Source of the DNA: Pseudomonas baetica
Lineage (GTDB): Bacteria; Pseudomonadota; Gammaproteobacteria; Pseudomonadales; Pseudomonadaceae
Direction: 5' to 3'
Assembly: GCF_019733355.1 (NCBI RefSeq)
Contig: NZ_JAIHLQ010000056.1
Span: 1 to 33,748, forward strand
DNA: 33,748 nt
Below, piece by piece: positions 17,256-26,413 of this stretch. Every line of letters begins with the position of its first letter. Position 1 is the stretch's first letter. Position numbers and translations under genes: made by a program. Below the pieces are notes generated by a model. That model saw only the letters and a list, made by a program, of their open reading frames with translations, had not been told where the DNA came from and did not search any database.

Positions 17256-17345
17256 ATGAACATTTTCGATGGGGTCTCTCTTCTGCTCGCCGTAGGGCTA
17301 TTTGGCTATCTTTTGTTCGCCTTATTACATGCGGATCGGGGGTAG
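17256..17345 (+). CDS. kdpF: KdpF, small subunit of the K+-transporting ATPase
   Basis: A 29-residue single-pass membrane peptide: MNIFDGVSLLLAVGLF followed by a second hydrophobic stretch and the polar end HADRG. A GGGGA ribosome binding site lies five bases before the ATG. KdpF stabilises the KdpABC complex in the inner membrane. Its stop is three bases before kdpA, the usual kdpFA arrangement. It is easily missed because the same frame is open upstream into the decayed gene. Confidence 0.9.
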   Translation: MNIFDGVSLLLAVGLFGYLLFALLHADRG

Positions 17346-17348
17346 GCT

Positions 17349-19043
17349 ATGGAAGGTTATGACTATGCATTGATCTTTGCATTCCTAGCATTAGTGCTTG
17401 TTCCAGCCCCTTTTTTGGGGCGTTTTTATTACAAGGTTATGGAAGGGCAACGTACCTTCCTAAGTCCCTTTTTGCATCCAGTGGAGCGGATGTGCTACCG
17501 ACTTTCGGGCGTTGATGAAAAGGTTGAACAGAGCTGGCAGAAGTACACCCTGGCACTCCTTGCATTCAATTTGGCCGGATTCTTGCTGTTGTGGCTGATG
17601 CTAATGCTGCAGGGGTACCTGCCGCTCAATGGCCAAAACTTCCCAGGTATGGAGTGGTCACTGGCATTCAATACCGCCGTGAGTTTCGTTGCTAATACTA
17701 ACTGGCAAGCCTACAGCGGTGAAGCTTCACTGTCATACCTCAGTCAGATGGTCGGCCTGGCAGTGCAGAACTTCGTGAGCGCCGCAACCGGTCTCGCTGT
17801 GCTGGTCGCTTTGTCCCGGGGGATCGGACGCCGATCGCTGAATGTCATCGGCAACTTCTGGGTCGACATGACCCGTGCAACGCTTTATGGACTACTGCCG
17901 CTTAGTTTCCTGCTCGCGCTATTTTTGGTGTGGCAAGGTGTGCCTCAAACTTTTTATCATTATATCGACGCATTAACTTTACAAGGCACTGATCAAGTGA
18001 TTCCGCTGGGCCCAGCGGCCAGCCAAATCGCAATCAAGCAGCTGGGTACCAATGGTGGCGGTTTCTTCGGTGTCAATTCAGCGCATCCCTTCGAAAATCC
18101 TACGGCGTTAAGTAACTTGTTCGAGATGGTGTCGATTCTTTTAATTCCTGCTGCCCTTGTATTTACGTTCGGGCATTACGTTAAAGATATGCGCCAAAGT
18201 CGCGCGATTATTGCCTGCATGCTGTCGCTGTTATTGATAGGTGGGGCGGTTTCACTGGTCGCCGAGTATCAACCAAATCCGGCCTTCAACTCACCGATGG
18301 TTGAGCAGTCAGCTCCAATGGAGGGGAAGGAAACCAGGTTCGGTACCACTGCCAGTGTGCTTTGGGCCGTGGCCACAACCGCTGCTTCCAATGGTTCGGT
18401 CAACGCCATGCACGATAGTATGAATCCACTCAGTGGGATGGTGGAATTGGCCAACATGATGCTCAGTGAGGTGGTATTTGGAGGCGTCGGTGCCGGACTT
18501 TATGGCATGCTGCTTTACGTGCTGATTGCAGTATTTCTGTCTGGCCTAATGATCGGACGCACGCCGGAGTATTTAGGCAAGAAGCTACAGGCTCATGAAG
18601 TAAAATTGCTCGTGGCGACCTTGCTTGTAATGCCCGTTGGGGTACTGGTACTGGCCGCCATCGCTTCCGCCTTGCCTGGACCGGCCGGAGCTGTCAGTAA
18701 TCCGGGGCCACATGGCTTCAGTCAGCTTCTGTACGCCTATACCTCGGCGACTGCCAACAATGGTTCTGCATTTGGCGGGTTCGGCGCAAACACAACCTTC
18801 CATAACCTAATGCTGGGGTTGGCCATGTTGATTGGCCGCTTAGGCTACATCCTCCCGGTCCTGGCCCTGGCCGGTAGTTTGGCGATGAAAAAAACTGCTC
18901 CACTCAGTCATAACTCTTTTCCTACCCACGGTCCTCTATTCGTCGTTTTGCTGACCGTGACCATTTTGCTGGTGGGCGGCCTGACCTTCCTGCCGACGCT
19001 GGCACTTGGGCCTATCGCTGAACATCTGAGCATGGGCTTCTAA
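17349..19043 (+). CDS. kdpA: KdpA, K+-binding and translocating channel-like subunit
   Basis: A 564-residue inner-membrane protein, the normal KdpA length, with about ten transmembrane segments. The four pore-loop filter segments are all present: NTNWQAYSGE, GTNGGGFFGVNSAHPFENP, TTAASNGSVNAMHD and TSATANNGSAFGGFG. KdpA selects K+ at micromolar levels and passes it to KdpB. Start ATG at 17349 follows kdpF by three bases. Codon use is noticeably more AT-rich than in kdpB (for example the stretch around 17950-17990), with the change near the end of this gene. The gene looks intact. Confidence 0.97.
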   Translation: MEGYDYALIFAFLALVLVPAPFLGRFYYKVMEGQRTFLSPFLHPVERMCYRLSGVDEKVEQSWQKYTLALLAFNLAGFLLLWLMLMLQGYLPLNGQNFPGMEWSLAFNTAVSFVANTNWQAYSGEASLSYLSQMVGLAVQNFVSAATGLAVLVALSRGIGRRSLNVIGNFWVDMTRATLYGLLPLSFLLALFLVWQGVPQTFYHYIDALTLQGTDQVIPLGPAASQIAIKQLGTNGGGFFGVNSAHPFENPTALSNLFEMVSILLIPAALVFTFGHYVKDMRQSRAIIACMLSLLLIGGAVSLVAEYQPNPAFNSPMVEQSAPMEGKETRFGTTASVLWAVATTAASNGSVNAMHDSMNPLSGMVELANMMLSEVVFGGVGAGLYGMLLYVLIAVFLSGLMIGRTPEYLGKKLQAHEVKLLVATLLVMPVGVLVLAAIASALPGPAGAVSNPGPHGFSQLLYAYTSATANNGSAFGGFGANTTFHNLMLGLAMLIGRLGYILPVLALAGSLAMKKTAPLSHNSFPTHGPLFVVLLTVTILLVGGLTFLPTLALGPIAEHLSMGF

Positions 19044-19049
19044 GGGGAT

Positions 19050-21113
19050 ATGAAAATGAATATGCCTGCAAAAAACGCGGCTCCCGTCAAAACCCAGGAG
19101 CCGGCCAAGACCGCAATGTCGGCCCTGTGGCGCCCGGCGCTGGTCCAGGCCTTCGTCAAGCTCGACCCGCGCCAGCTGCAACGCTCGCCGGTGATGCTGG
19201 TAGTGGAGCTGACCGCGATCCTCACCACCATCCTGTGCTTCGTGCCGGATGTTGCCGTACCGACCTACGTCGCCGTGCAAATCGCTGTATGGCTGTGGTT
19301 CACCGTGCTGTTCGCCAACTTCGCCGAAGCCTTGGCTGAAGGTCGCGGCAAGGCCCGTGCCGACAGCCTCAAGGCAGGCAGCGAGGGCCTCAGCGCCCGA
19401 CGCAAGGAAACCGACGGCAGCTTCAAAGTCGTACCGGCCACCAGCCTGCGCAAAGGTGATGTGGTGCGTGTGGTCGCCGGGGAAATGATCCCGGGTGACG
19501 GCGAAGTCATCGAAGGGATTGCTGCGGTCAATGAAGCGGCGATCACCGGCGAGTCCGCTCCGGTTATCCGTGAGTCCGGCGGCGACCGCTCGGCCGTCAC
19601 CGGCAACACCCGCCTGGTTTCGGACTGGTTGATGATCCGCATCACCGCCAACCCGGGCGAGTCGACCCTGGACCGCATGATCGCCCTGGTGGAAGGCGCC
19701 AAACGCCAGAAAACCCCCAACGAAGTCGCGCTGGATATCCTGCTGATCGGCCTGACGCTGATCTTCCTGCTGGTGGTGGTGACTCTGCAGCCGTTCGCCC
19801 ACTTCGCCAATGGCAACTTGCCGCTGGTGTTCCTCGTGGCGCTGTTGGTCACACTGATTCCGACCACCATCGGCGGCCTGTTGTCGGCCATCGGTATTGC
19901 CGGTATGGACCGCCTGGTGCGTCTCAACGTGATCGCCAAATCCGGTCGCGCGGTGGAAGCGGCGGGGGATGTGCACGTGCTGTTGCTGGACAAGACCGGC
20001 ACCATCACCTTCGGTAACCGTCGCTGCACCAACGTGATCGCCGCGCCCGGTGTCAGCGGCAAGGAACTGGCCGAAGGCGCGCTGCTGGCATCGCTGGCGG
20101 ACGACACGGCCGAAGGTAAATCCATCGTCGAATACCTGCGTGGCCAGCACCCGCAAGCCGAGCCGTCGACCGATGAACTGACCAGCGTCCCGTTCAGCGC
20201 GGAAACCCGCCTGTCCGGCGTCGACTACCAGGGCCGTGTGTTCCGTAAAGGTGCCGTGGATTCGCTGCTGGCCTTTATCGGCCTGCAACGCCGCGACCTG
20301 CAACCGGCGCTCTCCCGGGAAATCGACAAAATCGCCCAGAGCGGCGGCACGCCGTTGCTGGTGTGTGCCGACGGCAAATTGCTCGGCGCGATTCACCTCA
20401 AGGACGTGGTCAAGCCTGGCATTCGTGAGCGTTTCGCCGAGTTGCGCAAGCTGGGGATTCGTACCGTGATGGTGACCGGCGATAACCCGCTGACCGCCGC
20501 CGCGATTGCCGCTGAAGCCGGCGTGGATGACGTGCTCGCCGAAGCCACGCCGGAAAAAAAGCTGGCGCGCATTCGTCACGAACAGAACGACGGCCGCCTG
20601 GTTGCGATGTGCGGCGACGGTGCCAACGACGCCCCGGCGCTGGCCCAGGCTGACGTCGGCATGGCAATGAACGACGGCACTCAAGCTGCCCGTGAAGCGG
20701 CCAACATGGTCGACCTCGACAGCGACCCGACCAAGCTGCTGGACGTGGTGCAGATCGGCAAGGAATTGCTGGTGACCCGTGGCGCACTGACGACGTTCTC
20801 TATCGCCAACGACGTGGCCAAGTACTTCGCGATCCTGCCGGCGCTGTTCGCTTCGATCTACCCGCAACTGGGTGTGCTCAACGTGATGCACCTGCAAAGC
20901 CCGCAGAGCGCGATCCTCTCGGCCATCGTGTTCAACGCCCTGATCATCGTGGTGCTGATCCCGTTGGCACTGCGCGGTGTGCGCGTACAGGCGGCGAGTG
21001 CGGCGGCGTTGCTGCGTCGCAACCTGCTGATCTACGGCCTGGGCGGGATTCTGGTGCCGTTCGTGGGCATCAAGGCGATCGACATGCTGTTGACCGCGCT
21101 GCACCTGGTTTGA
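19050..21113 (+). CDS. kdpB: KdpB, P-type ATPase subunit of the K+ pump
   Basis: A 687-residue P1A-type ATPase. The actuator loop TGES is at residues 166-169, the phosphorylation site DKTGTIT starts at Asp314, and the hinge GDGAND is at 522-527. Hydrophobic helices flank the cytosolic domains, as expected for about seven membrane segments. ATP hydrolysis here powers K+ uptake through KdpA. The ATG lies six bases after the kdpA stop behind aaGGGG. The gene is strongly GC-rich and codon-biased like core Pseudomonas genes, in contrast to kdpA, which produces long antisense frames that are not genes. All catalytic motifs are intact. Confidence 0.97.
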   Translation: MKMNMPAKNAAPVKTQEPAKTAMSALWRPALVQAFVKLDPRQLQRSPVMLVVELTAILTTILCFVPDVAVPTYVAVQIAVWLWFTVLFANFAEALAEGRGKARADSLKAGSEGLSARRKETDGSFKVVPATSLRKGDVVRVVAGEMIPGDGEVIEGIAAVNEAAITGESAPVIRESGGDRSAVTGNTRLVSDWLMIRITANPGESTLDRMIALVEGAKRQKTPNEVALDILLIGLTLIFLLVVVTLQPFAHFANGNLPLVFLVALLVTLIPTTIGGLLSAIGIAGMDRLVRLNVIAKSGRAVEAAGDVHVLLLDKTGTITFGNRRCTNVIAAPGVSGKELAEGALLASLADDTAEGKSIVEYLRGQHPQAEPSTDELTSVPFSAETRLSGVDYQGRVFRKGAVDSLLAFIGLQRRDLQPALSREIDKIAQSGGTPLLVCADGKLLGAIHLKDVVKPGIRERFAELRKLGIRTVMVTGDNPLTAAAIAAEAGVDDVLAEATPEKKLARIRHEQNDGRLVAMCGDGANDAPALAQADVGMAMNDGTQAAREAANMVDLDSDPTKLLDVVQIGKELLVTRGALTTFSIANDVAKYFAILPALFASIYPQLGVLNVMHLQSPQSAILSAIVFNALIIVVLIPLALRGVRVQAASAAALLRRNLLIYGLGGILVPFVGIKAIDMLLTALHLV

Positions 21114-21120
21114 CCCGATG

Positions 21121-21152
21121 CCTGCAGGCGCCGGCAAACCGGTGCCTGCAGG
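21121..21152 (+). repeat. Strong hairpin between kdpB and kdpC
   Basis: cctgcaggcgccgg, loop caaa, ccggtgcctgcagg: a 14-pair stem with one G-T (G-U in RNA) pair, inside the 67-base kdpB-kdpC gap. No T-run follows, so it is more likely an mRNA-stabilising or expression-tuning element than a terminator. Confidence 0.7.
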
Positions 21153-21180
21153 TTGCAATAACCGAATCGAGGAATTTGAA

Positions 21181-21741
21181 ATGTCCAACATAATCCGCCC
21201 GGCCCTGAGCCTGCTGGTGTTGATGACCCTGATCACCGGCGTGGCCTATCCCCTGGTTGTCACTGGCGTGGCGCAAGTCGCGTTCCCTGACCAGGCCAAC
21301 GGCAGCCTGGTACACGATGCCAGCGGCAAGGTTCGCGGTTCGAGCCTGATCGCCCAGGATTTCACCGGTGACGGCTGGTTCCACCCACGGCCATCTGCCG
21401 GTGCGTTTGCGACGGTTTCCAGCAGCGCCAGCAACCTCAGCCCAAGCAACCCTGCCTTGGCTACCCGCGTATTCGACGACGCCAACAAGCTGCTGGTACC
21501 CGGTCAGGGGCCGGTACCGATAGCAATGCTGACTACCTCCGGCAGCGGTCTTGATCCACACTTGCCACCACAGGCGATTGCCTATCAACTGGCGCGGGTA
21601 GCTGCTGCGCGGCAGGTATCCGTGCAAAGCCTGAAAGACTTAGTTTCAGCTAATACTGAAACTTCGTTGGTGGGCCCGCCGGTGGTCAACGTGCTGGCCC
21701 TGAACATTGCATTGCAGCAGGGGCAGCTTACGGCCCGCTAA
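21181..21741 (+). CDS. kdpC: KdpC, K+-ATPase assembly subunit
   Basis: A 186-residue protein with one N-terminal membrane helix (about residues 7-29, LSLLVLMTLITGVAYPLVV) and a periplasmic domain. Typical KdpC segments are visible: QANGSLV, SSLIAQDF, WFHPRPSA, SGSGLDPHLPPQAIAYQLARVA and VNVLALN. KdpC assists K+ loading into KdpA and holds the complex together. The ATG at 21181 follows a GAGGAATTTGAA ribosome binding site. The last 30 codons become AT-richer. The usual next genes, kdpD and kdpE, are absent. Confidence 0.95.
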   Translation: MSNIIRPALSLLVLMTLITGVAYPLVVTGVAQVAFPDQANGSLVHDASGKVRGSSLIAQDFTGDGWFHPRPSAGAFATVSSSASNLSPSNPALATRVFDDANKLLVPGQGPVPIAMLTTSGSGLDPHLPPQAIAYQLARVAAARQVSVQSLKDLVSANTETSLVGPPVVNVLALNIALQQGQLTAR

Positions 21742-22261
21742 CTATAGAGCCAGATAGAGTAAGGGAAGCAGAAGGTCAGCATTAACTACCCCCCTGACAT
21801 CCGTCGGATATTTTAAGGCATTAGGTTGGAGGCAATGGATATCCGCTATAGCACCGCTAACCTTCTGCAGGGTAAAGCCGCTTTGACTGGCGAGTTGTTA
21901 AATAGGAACGACTTTTCCGCCACTGGCATGCTCAGGTCCTGCGGTAGCGGTTAACTCCTACCGCTTGAAAGCTTGAAGGTGGCCGCCCTGCCTTCATTGT
22001 TAGCAGTGACAGAAACGACGTATTTTTTGGATTTTATCGGTCCTCCTGAGCCGCCATTGGAGGTTTTCTAAATAGTGACTTGGCCGGACTGTTACGTTGC
22101 ACTTGGTGTATACCATTGTTGGCCACGTCAGCGCGTATGGTGCATGGAGCATTGAAACGCTCGTTGAGTCAGTGCGGTAGAGATTTAGTCCTGGCATCGA
22201 GATCCAGTGGGTGCGCCGAGTGTTCTCCGCCTCAGCTGGTACATTTGATGTGTTACGAGAT
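21742..22261. other. Gap of about 520 bases after kdpC; no kdpDE
   Basis: No supported gene. In most pseudomonads kdpD (sensor kinase) and kdpE (response regulator) would start here. I see no KdpD Walker motif or KdpE receiver sequence in any frame. A 39-codon frame at 21835-21954 is dismissed. No clear terminator for kdpFABC is visible. Confidence 0.5.
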
Positions 22262-22522
22262 TTATCCCATCACATCGACTTCTGCACGCCGTATCCTCCG
22301 GCGCAGTAGCGGCGCCGTGACCGCTGTTGTGAAGAGCGCGAATATCACGAGTATCGAGTAAACGTTCGGCGGTAGTACCCCCAGTTGCAGCCCGATAGAG
22401 AGAAATATGAGTTCCATGAGGCCACGTGCATTCATCAGTGTGGCGATCACTTTGGCGTCATCGCTCGAATGGCCGACGAGTCGTGAGCCTGCGAACACGC
22501 CCTGCGAAGCTATCAAGTTCAT
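22262..22522 (-). pseudogene. C-terminal remnant of a cation/proton antiporter (CPA2 type)
   Basis: An 86-residue frame whose sequence from about residue 10 (VFAGSRLVGHSSDDAK, TLMNARGLMELIFL, IGLQLGVLPPNVYSIL) matches the last two membrane helices of Kef/NhaS-type monovalent cation:proton antiporters, proteins of about 400 residues or more. The MNARGLMELI motif is characteristic. Everything upstream is missing: the sequence before the ATG at 22522 is the end of the neighbouring gene, so this is a 5' deletion remnant. Its position beside kdp may reflect an older K+/Na+ handling cluster, but that is inference. Confidence 0.75.
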
Positions 22523-22547
22523 TTCCCTGTCTCCTTACCCGTCGAAA

Positions 22548-23453
22548 TCACCGTGAGGTCGTGCGTGAGCGTGAAGTGGCGATGACCGCCCCCGTAATGA
22601 TCAACACCGCGGGAATCATCAGGATCGGCTTGGCATCGCTTTGCCCCACGGCAATCAGCAGCAGCGTGGAGAACAGCGGCGCCAGGTAAGACAGGGCGCC
22701 CAGCATCGATAGGTTTCCGTGCTTGGTCGCGTGGTCCCAGGCGAAAAAAGCCAGGCCCACCGGGCCCAGCCCCAGGGCGATGATTGCGGCCCACTGGCCC
22801 GGCTCAGGCCGCACCGTGGTTTCGAACGCCAGATGGCATAGCCCTCCGGCCACGGCCACCAGCCCGCAAATACCCCCGATGATGCTGCTCGGAACATGGC
22901 TGAACCGCCGGTTGAACACCGAATAGATCGCCCAGACCCAGGCACACGCAAAGGCGGCGGCGTAACCGATAACCGGCATCGACGCACTGTCACTCCGGGC
23001 CCGCAGTTGCATGATGAAGGCCGTCCCCGCCAGGCCGAGCAACGCGCCCAGCAACTGGCGCTTGCGCAGCGACTCGCCGGTGGCAAAGCTCGACAGCAGA
23101 ACGATCAGCAGTGGCCACAGGTAGGCAATCAGGCTGGCTTCAGCCGCAGGCGCGGCCTTCAGGGCAAAGAAATACAACGCGTGATAGACGAAGATGCCGG
23201 CAAACCCCGTTGCCCATACAGGCCAGGGCTGTCGCCAGCTGCTGAACCCGGCAGCGCCACGCAGCCCCAGCATGCACAGGCTGGCCACGAACGCGACCGC
23301 GAAGCTCGAAGCCAGCAACTGGAAGGCCGGGATCCCGGCGGTCAAGGTGGTCAGAAGCGCCAGGCACGCCCACAAAAACACGGCAATCACCCCGATCAGC
23401 GTTGCACTGGCGGCGCCCTTGGCAAGGGTGATGGATGGGTTGGAAGTGCTCAT
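22548..23453 (-). CDS. EamA/DMT family transporter, YddG-like exporter
   Basis: A 301-residue inner-membrane protein with ten hydrophobic helices in two repeated EamA halves. It shows VFLWACLALLTTLTAG in helix 1, YHALYFFALKAAPAAEASLI in helices 3-4, and AFFAWDHATKHGNLSMLGAL in the second half. The tail is basic (TSRSRTTSR). The pattern fits DMT exporters of the YddG kind (amino acids or other metabolites), but the substrate is not determined by sequence. It lies 102 bases downstream of an AraC-type gene on the same strand, which probably regulates it. The gene is intact and GC-rich like the core genome. Confidence 0.85.
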   Translation of the reverse strand: MSTSNPSITLAKGAASATLIGVIAVFLWACLALLTTLTAGIPAFQLLASSFAVAFVASLCMLGLRGAAGFSSWRQPWPVWATGFAGIFVYHALYFFALKAAPAAEASLIAYLWPLLIVLLSSFATGESLRKRQLLGALLGLAGTAFIMQLRARSDSASMPVIGYAAAFACAWVWAIYSVFNRRFSHVPSSIIGGICGLVAVAGGLCHLAFETTVRPEPGQWAAIIALGLGPVGLAFFAWDHATKHGNLSMLGALSYLAPLFSTLLLIAVGQSDAKPILMIPAVLIITGAVIATSRSRTTSR

Positions 23454-23555
23454 GCAAGCCCCGTCTGCGGATTATCCTCAAGCGGGAACAATAGAAAGGT
23501 CGAGAGAGCGAGTATTGATCAGTCCCGCCAAAGAATTGTTCGGGACTGCTATTTT

Positions 23556-24332
23556 TCAGTGGCCTGGCACTTGTTTACGCACACCGGCCGGCGTCAGGTG
23601 GCGGGCTTTCTTCAGGGCATGGGTTAACGCACTTTGGTCGGCGTAACCGGTGCGATGCGCAATATCAATGATCGACAACGACGTTTGGCGCAGCAGATCA
23701 ATGGCCAGATTCAGGCGCAGGTTCGCGATATGCGAGAACGGGGTTGTGTTCAGGTGCTGCCCGAATAGGGTATACAAGCGCCGCTCGCTGGTGCCCGCAT
23801 AACGCGCAATATCATGCACCGTCAGGGCGGTGGCCAGGTGCTGCTCGATGTAGGCCAGCGCGCGAGCGAGAATGAACTGGCCGGGGTCGCTGCGCGCAAC
23901 CTCGGGCTGCAATAACGAACACAACAGCAACCGGCTCCAGGACTCGGCCATCGTGAGAGAGCCGATCAACCGTGCCCCATTGCTGCTGGCGTAATCGAGT
24001 AAATGCCGTATATCGGGCCTGACCGCAAAAAAGCGCTTGGCGTTGAGGGGGGCAAGTGATGCAGCACTACTTGTATGCGCTTCGTCACGGTCGGTCGATA
24101 CATCCAACACCAGAAAATTGTTATGGGTGTTGGCCAGAAACGTATGCCGGGAACCCGCGCAAATCACAACCCCCTGGCTCGAATCGACCTTGCCACCTCG
24201 TCCGTCGACCTCAATTTCCATTGAGCCGGACTGAGAAAGGACTATTTGATAAAAGTCATGTTCGTGAAGCTCAACCTCACCTGAATAAGAGCGCAACGCC
24301 AGGGAAAACGATTGGGGGTTGGTAGCGCTCAT
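23556..24332 (-). CDS. AraC-family transcriptional regulator
   Basis: A 258-residue regulator. The N-terminal half is a cupin-like effector domain (ELHEHDFYQIVLSQSG, near residue 20-36). The C-terminal 100 residues form the double helix-turn-helix of AraC/XylS proteins: first helix pair LTVHDIARYAGTSERRLYTL, second pair SIIDIAHRTGYADQSALTHAL, then LTPAGVRKQ. It begins at ATGAGC behind a GAGGAG sequence. The product likely binds DNA near its own gene and the exporter gene downstream in response to a small aromatic or amino-acid-like ligand; ligand and target are inferred from position only. Confidence 0.9.
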   Translation of the reverse strand: MSATNPQSFSLALRSYSGEVELHEHDFYQIVLSQSGSMEIEVDGRGGKVDSSQGVVICAGSRHTFLANTHNNFLVLDVSTDRDEAHTSSAASLAPLNAKRFFAVRPDIRHLLDYASSNGARLIGSLTMAESWSRLLLCSLLQPEVARSDPGQFILARALAYIEQHLATALTVHDIARYAGTSERRLYTLFGQHLNTTPFSHIANLRLNLAIDLLRQTSLSIIDIAHRTGYADQSALTHALKKARHLTPAGVRKQVPGH

Positions 24333-24468
24333 CCATGACTCTCCTCGTGTCGAGGCATTTATCCTACGATACCGGTCCGCGCGGAGCCAGTCCGTTGCCT
24401 GCGATAATGCACAATGATGAAGGTCTGAATATGGCGATTGGAAGCATTACCCGCCGCACCACGGAAAT

Positions 24469-26193
24469 TTAATGTTCAACAATTTTAAGAAAAGGATTAT
24501 CGGGGAGTATCGATTCAAAAATTAATTTTTGGTCCATGATCAGATACCCCTTCAAGATGGTTTTCTTCCTCGGGCCTTGCACTTGGCATGCCCAGATATT
24601 CAGACCGTTGTCTCGCTTCTTGTGGACCTTCAGCTTCTCGAATTGTTTTTGCACCCGTCGCCATTCTTCAATCGCTTGATCGGTCCTCTGAGAGACGCCA
24701 GGAAACTCCTGCGCGTAACGTTGGAACAGACCGGGCGTGACCAAAAATACGCTGCCACTCACCGTGTGGATTTTGGCCTTGCTTTCATTGATGATTAGCT
24801 TGTGGCTTTGAATACTTACCCTGACCCAATTTAGGAAAGCCTGGCCTGGGTTGTCCGAATGCGGATATGAGATTTCGAGAGCGCTTACTGACGTTACTTC
24901 ACGAACTTCAGGTTCTCCCGAGTCGATTATATCCAGTAACGAGCCGAGATAGTCGGCATCTTCGATCTCAATGGGATCTGGCAGCGAAGAGCTTTGATCT
25001 GATCTTGAATCGACGGCCTTTGGGGAGAGTGGTGATAGGGGAGCGTTGGGCTGAGTGTCATCGAGTGTAGCGCTTACCGTTCCGCTGAAAGTTTCGGGAC
25101 GGTCTTCATTCCCCCAGATCAACGCCGGTTGAAGACGCAGAAACGTAAAGCTCTGCTGCCAGTTCCCCTGTGTCACAAGCGCGGTCCAGATGGCTTTGCC
25201 TTCCGGGGTAGACTCGACCAATCCATGCGACTGGAGTTCATCGAACACAGCGATGTTGGATGAGGGAATGTCCTCAATCGATTGCGACAGCAGATAGGCT
25301 CGCAGCTTGTCCGTGACCGTCTTGCTGACCAGCCAGAGTGCGTCCTGGGTCAGCCATCCCGCGGCACCTGGCTGGTTGAGTTTCAGCTCGTGCTGAACCA
25401 GATGACGCAGTCCGCTGATCAAGTGATGTTGCAGCGAATGAATCGGGGCCTGCAGCGCCTTGCTTGGGTTGCCACCGATGTTTTGCGCGGTGGAGACACG
25501 GTCGGCCTGCATCACCAACTCACCGAGCACGCCAGCACGTTCGTACTGACCGGCCAGGACATACAGCAGACTGGCCCATAGCGGCGGAAAGCCACTGAGC
25601 CAGTCCAGGATCGTGCGGTCGAGAATCTGGGTGTAGAGCAAGCCTGCGGCGGCGCCGTGCAGGTGATAGTCGCGGCCTTTGAGGTAGCGAAAACGGTAGG
25701 GTTGATCCAGGGAACCCTGCCAAGGATGCCAAAGATGGCCATCCTGGCGTTCGACCACCAGGTCCACGGCGATCTTCCCGATGTCATGCAGCAGCGCGCC
25801 ATAGGCGATGCCCGCCGACCACGCGTCGGTCTGGGCCGCCTGGTCTTCGGGCGCGGCGCCAGTGGGAAGCAGATACGACTGACGCAGTTTCAAACTGCAA
25901 GCGACCAGTTCCAGTCCATGGTCGAGCATACCGCCGAGATACGCATGGTGGTGGGTCTCGCTGGCCGGGAGTTGCTGGACCTGTTCGGCGTAGCGATGGA
26001 TCGGATTTAAATAGAGCTGGATGAACTGCGCGTGGGAGAGGGCGGTGTACTGCCATATGCGATCGAGCAACTGGCGGCGGTGCTCCGCAGCTAACAAGCT
26101 GTGAGCCGACTCGATGGGCAGGTAACCTTCGGCGACGTTGACGGTCAGTGGCGGAGAGGGCTTCTGCCTTTTGCGGCGAAACAGGCTGAGCAT
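24469..26193 (-). CDS. traI: MobH-family relaxase of an ICE (TraI_2-type, PFL_4751 family)
   Basis: A 574-residue relaxase that would nick the ICE origin of transfer and pilot the strand into the recipient. The N-terminal domain has HD-type metal ligands: ETHHHAYLGGMLDHGLEL at about residues 79-95 and LLHDIGK with His136-Asp137. The C-terminal region (about residues 440-565) looks like the TraI_2_C winged-helix domain (FLNWVRVSIQSHKLIINES). These fit the integrating conjugative element relaxase family numbered from P. fluorescens Pf-5. Start ATG at 26193 follows GGAGGTCACG. It lies next to core-like genes on its 3' side with no integrase, so this end of the element is probably eroded or simply its boundary. 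Confidence 0.88.
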   Translation of the reverse strand: MLSLFRRKRQKPSPPLTVNVAEGYLPIESAHSLLAAEHRRQLLDRIWQYTALSHAQFIQLYLNPIHRYAEQVQQLPASETHHHAYLGGMLDHGLELVACSLKLRQSYLLPTGAAPEDQAAQTDAWSAGIAYGALLHDIGKIAVDLVVERQDGHLWHPWQGSLDQPYRFRYLKGRDYHLHGAAAGLLYTQILDRTILDWLSGFPPLWASLLYVLAGQYERAGVLGELVMQADRVSTAQNIGGNPSKALQAPIHSLQHHLISGLRHLVQHELKLNQPGAAGWLTQDALWLVSKTVTDKLRAYLLSQSIEDIPSSNIAVFDELQSHGLVESTPEGKAIWTALVTQGNWQQSFTFLRLQPALIWGNEDRPETFSGTVSATLDDTQPNAPLSPLSPKAVDSRSDQSSSLPDPIEIEDADYLGSLLDIIDSGEPEVREVTSVSALEISYPHSDNPGQAFLNWVRVSIQSHKLIINESKAKIHTVSGSVFLVTPGLFQRYAQEFPGVSQRTDQAIEEWRRVQKQFEKLKVHKKRDNGLNIWACQVQGPRKKTILKGYLIMDQKLIFESILPDNPFLKIVEH

Positions 26194-26413
26194 CGTGACC
26201 TCCGGGAAGTGGCTGGGTCAGTGGCCTTTTAGCCTTTTCGGATAGGGCTCTTACCCTTGCCCCCCCATTCCTTTCCAACCCTTACCGTCCTTTTGGCGCG
26301 TGTCCCTTTGCGCGGCAATCGGAATATGGATACTGCTAGGCATCGTTTTGTTGGGGCTAGTACGGCAAAGACAAGAGTCGGTACACTGCGGTGCCTATTT
26401 TTTGGGTCTTGCC

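Noticed and set aside
18936..21236. A 766-codon open frame antisense to kdpB
   Set aside because: It is the mirror of strongly GC-biased codons in kdpB; its sequence is low-complexity (His, Gln, Arg, Gly rich) and has no motif, while kdpB has every P-type ATPase motif.
21835..21954. A 39-codon frame after kdpC with GGAGG just before its ATG
   Set aside because: The spacing between GGAGG and ATG is only two bases, the product has no recognisable feature, and the surrounding DNA looks non-coding.
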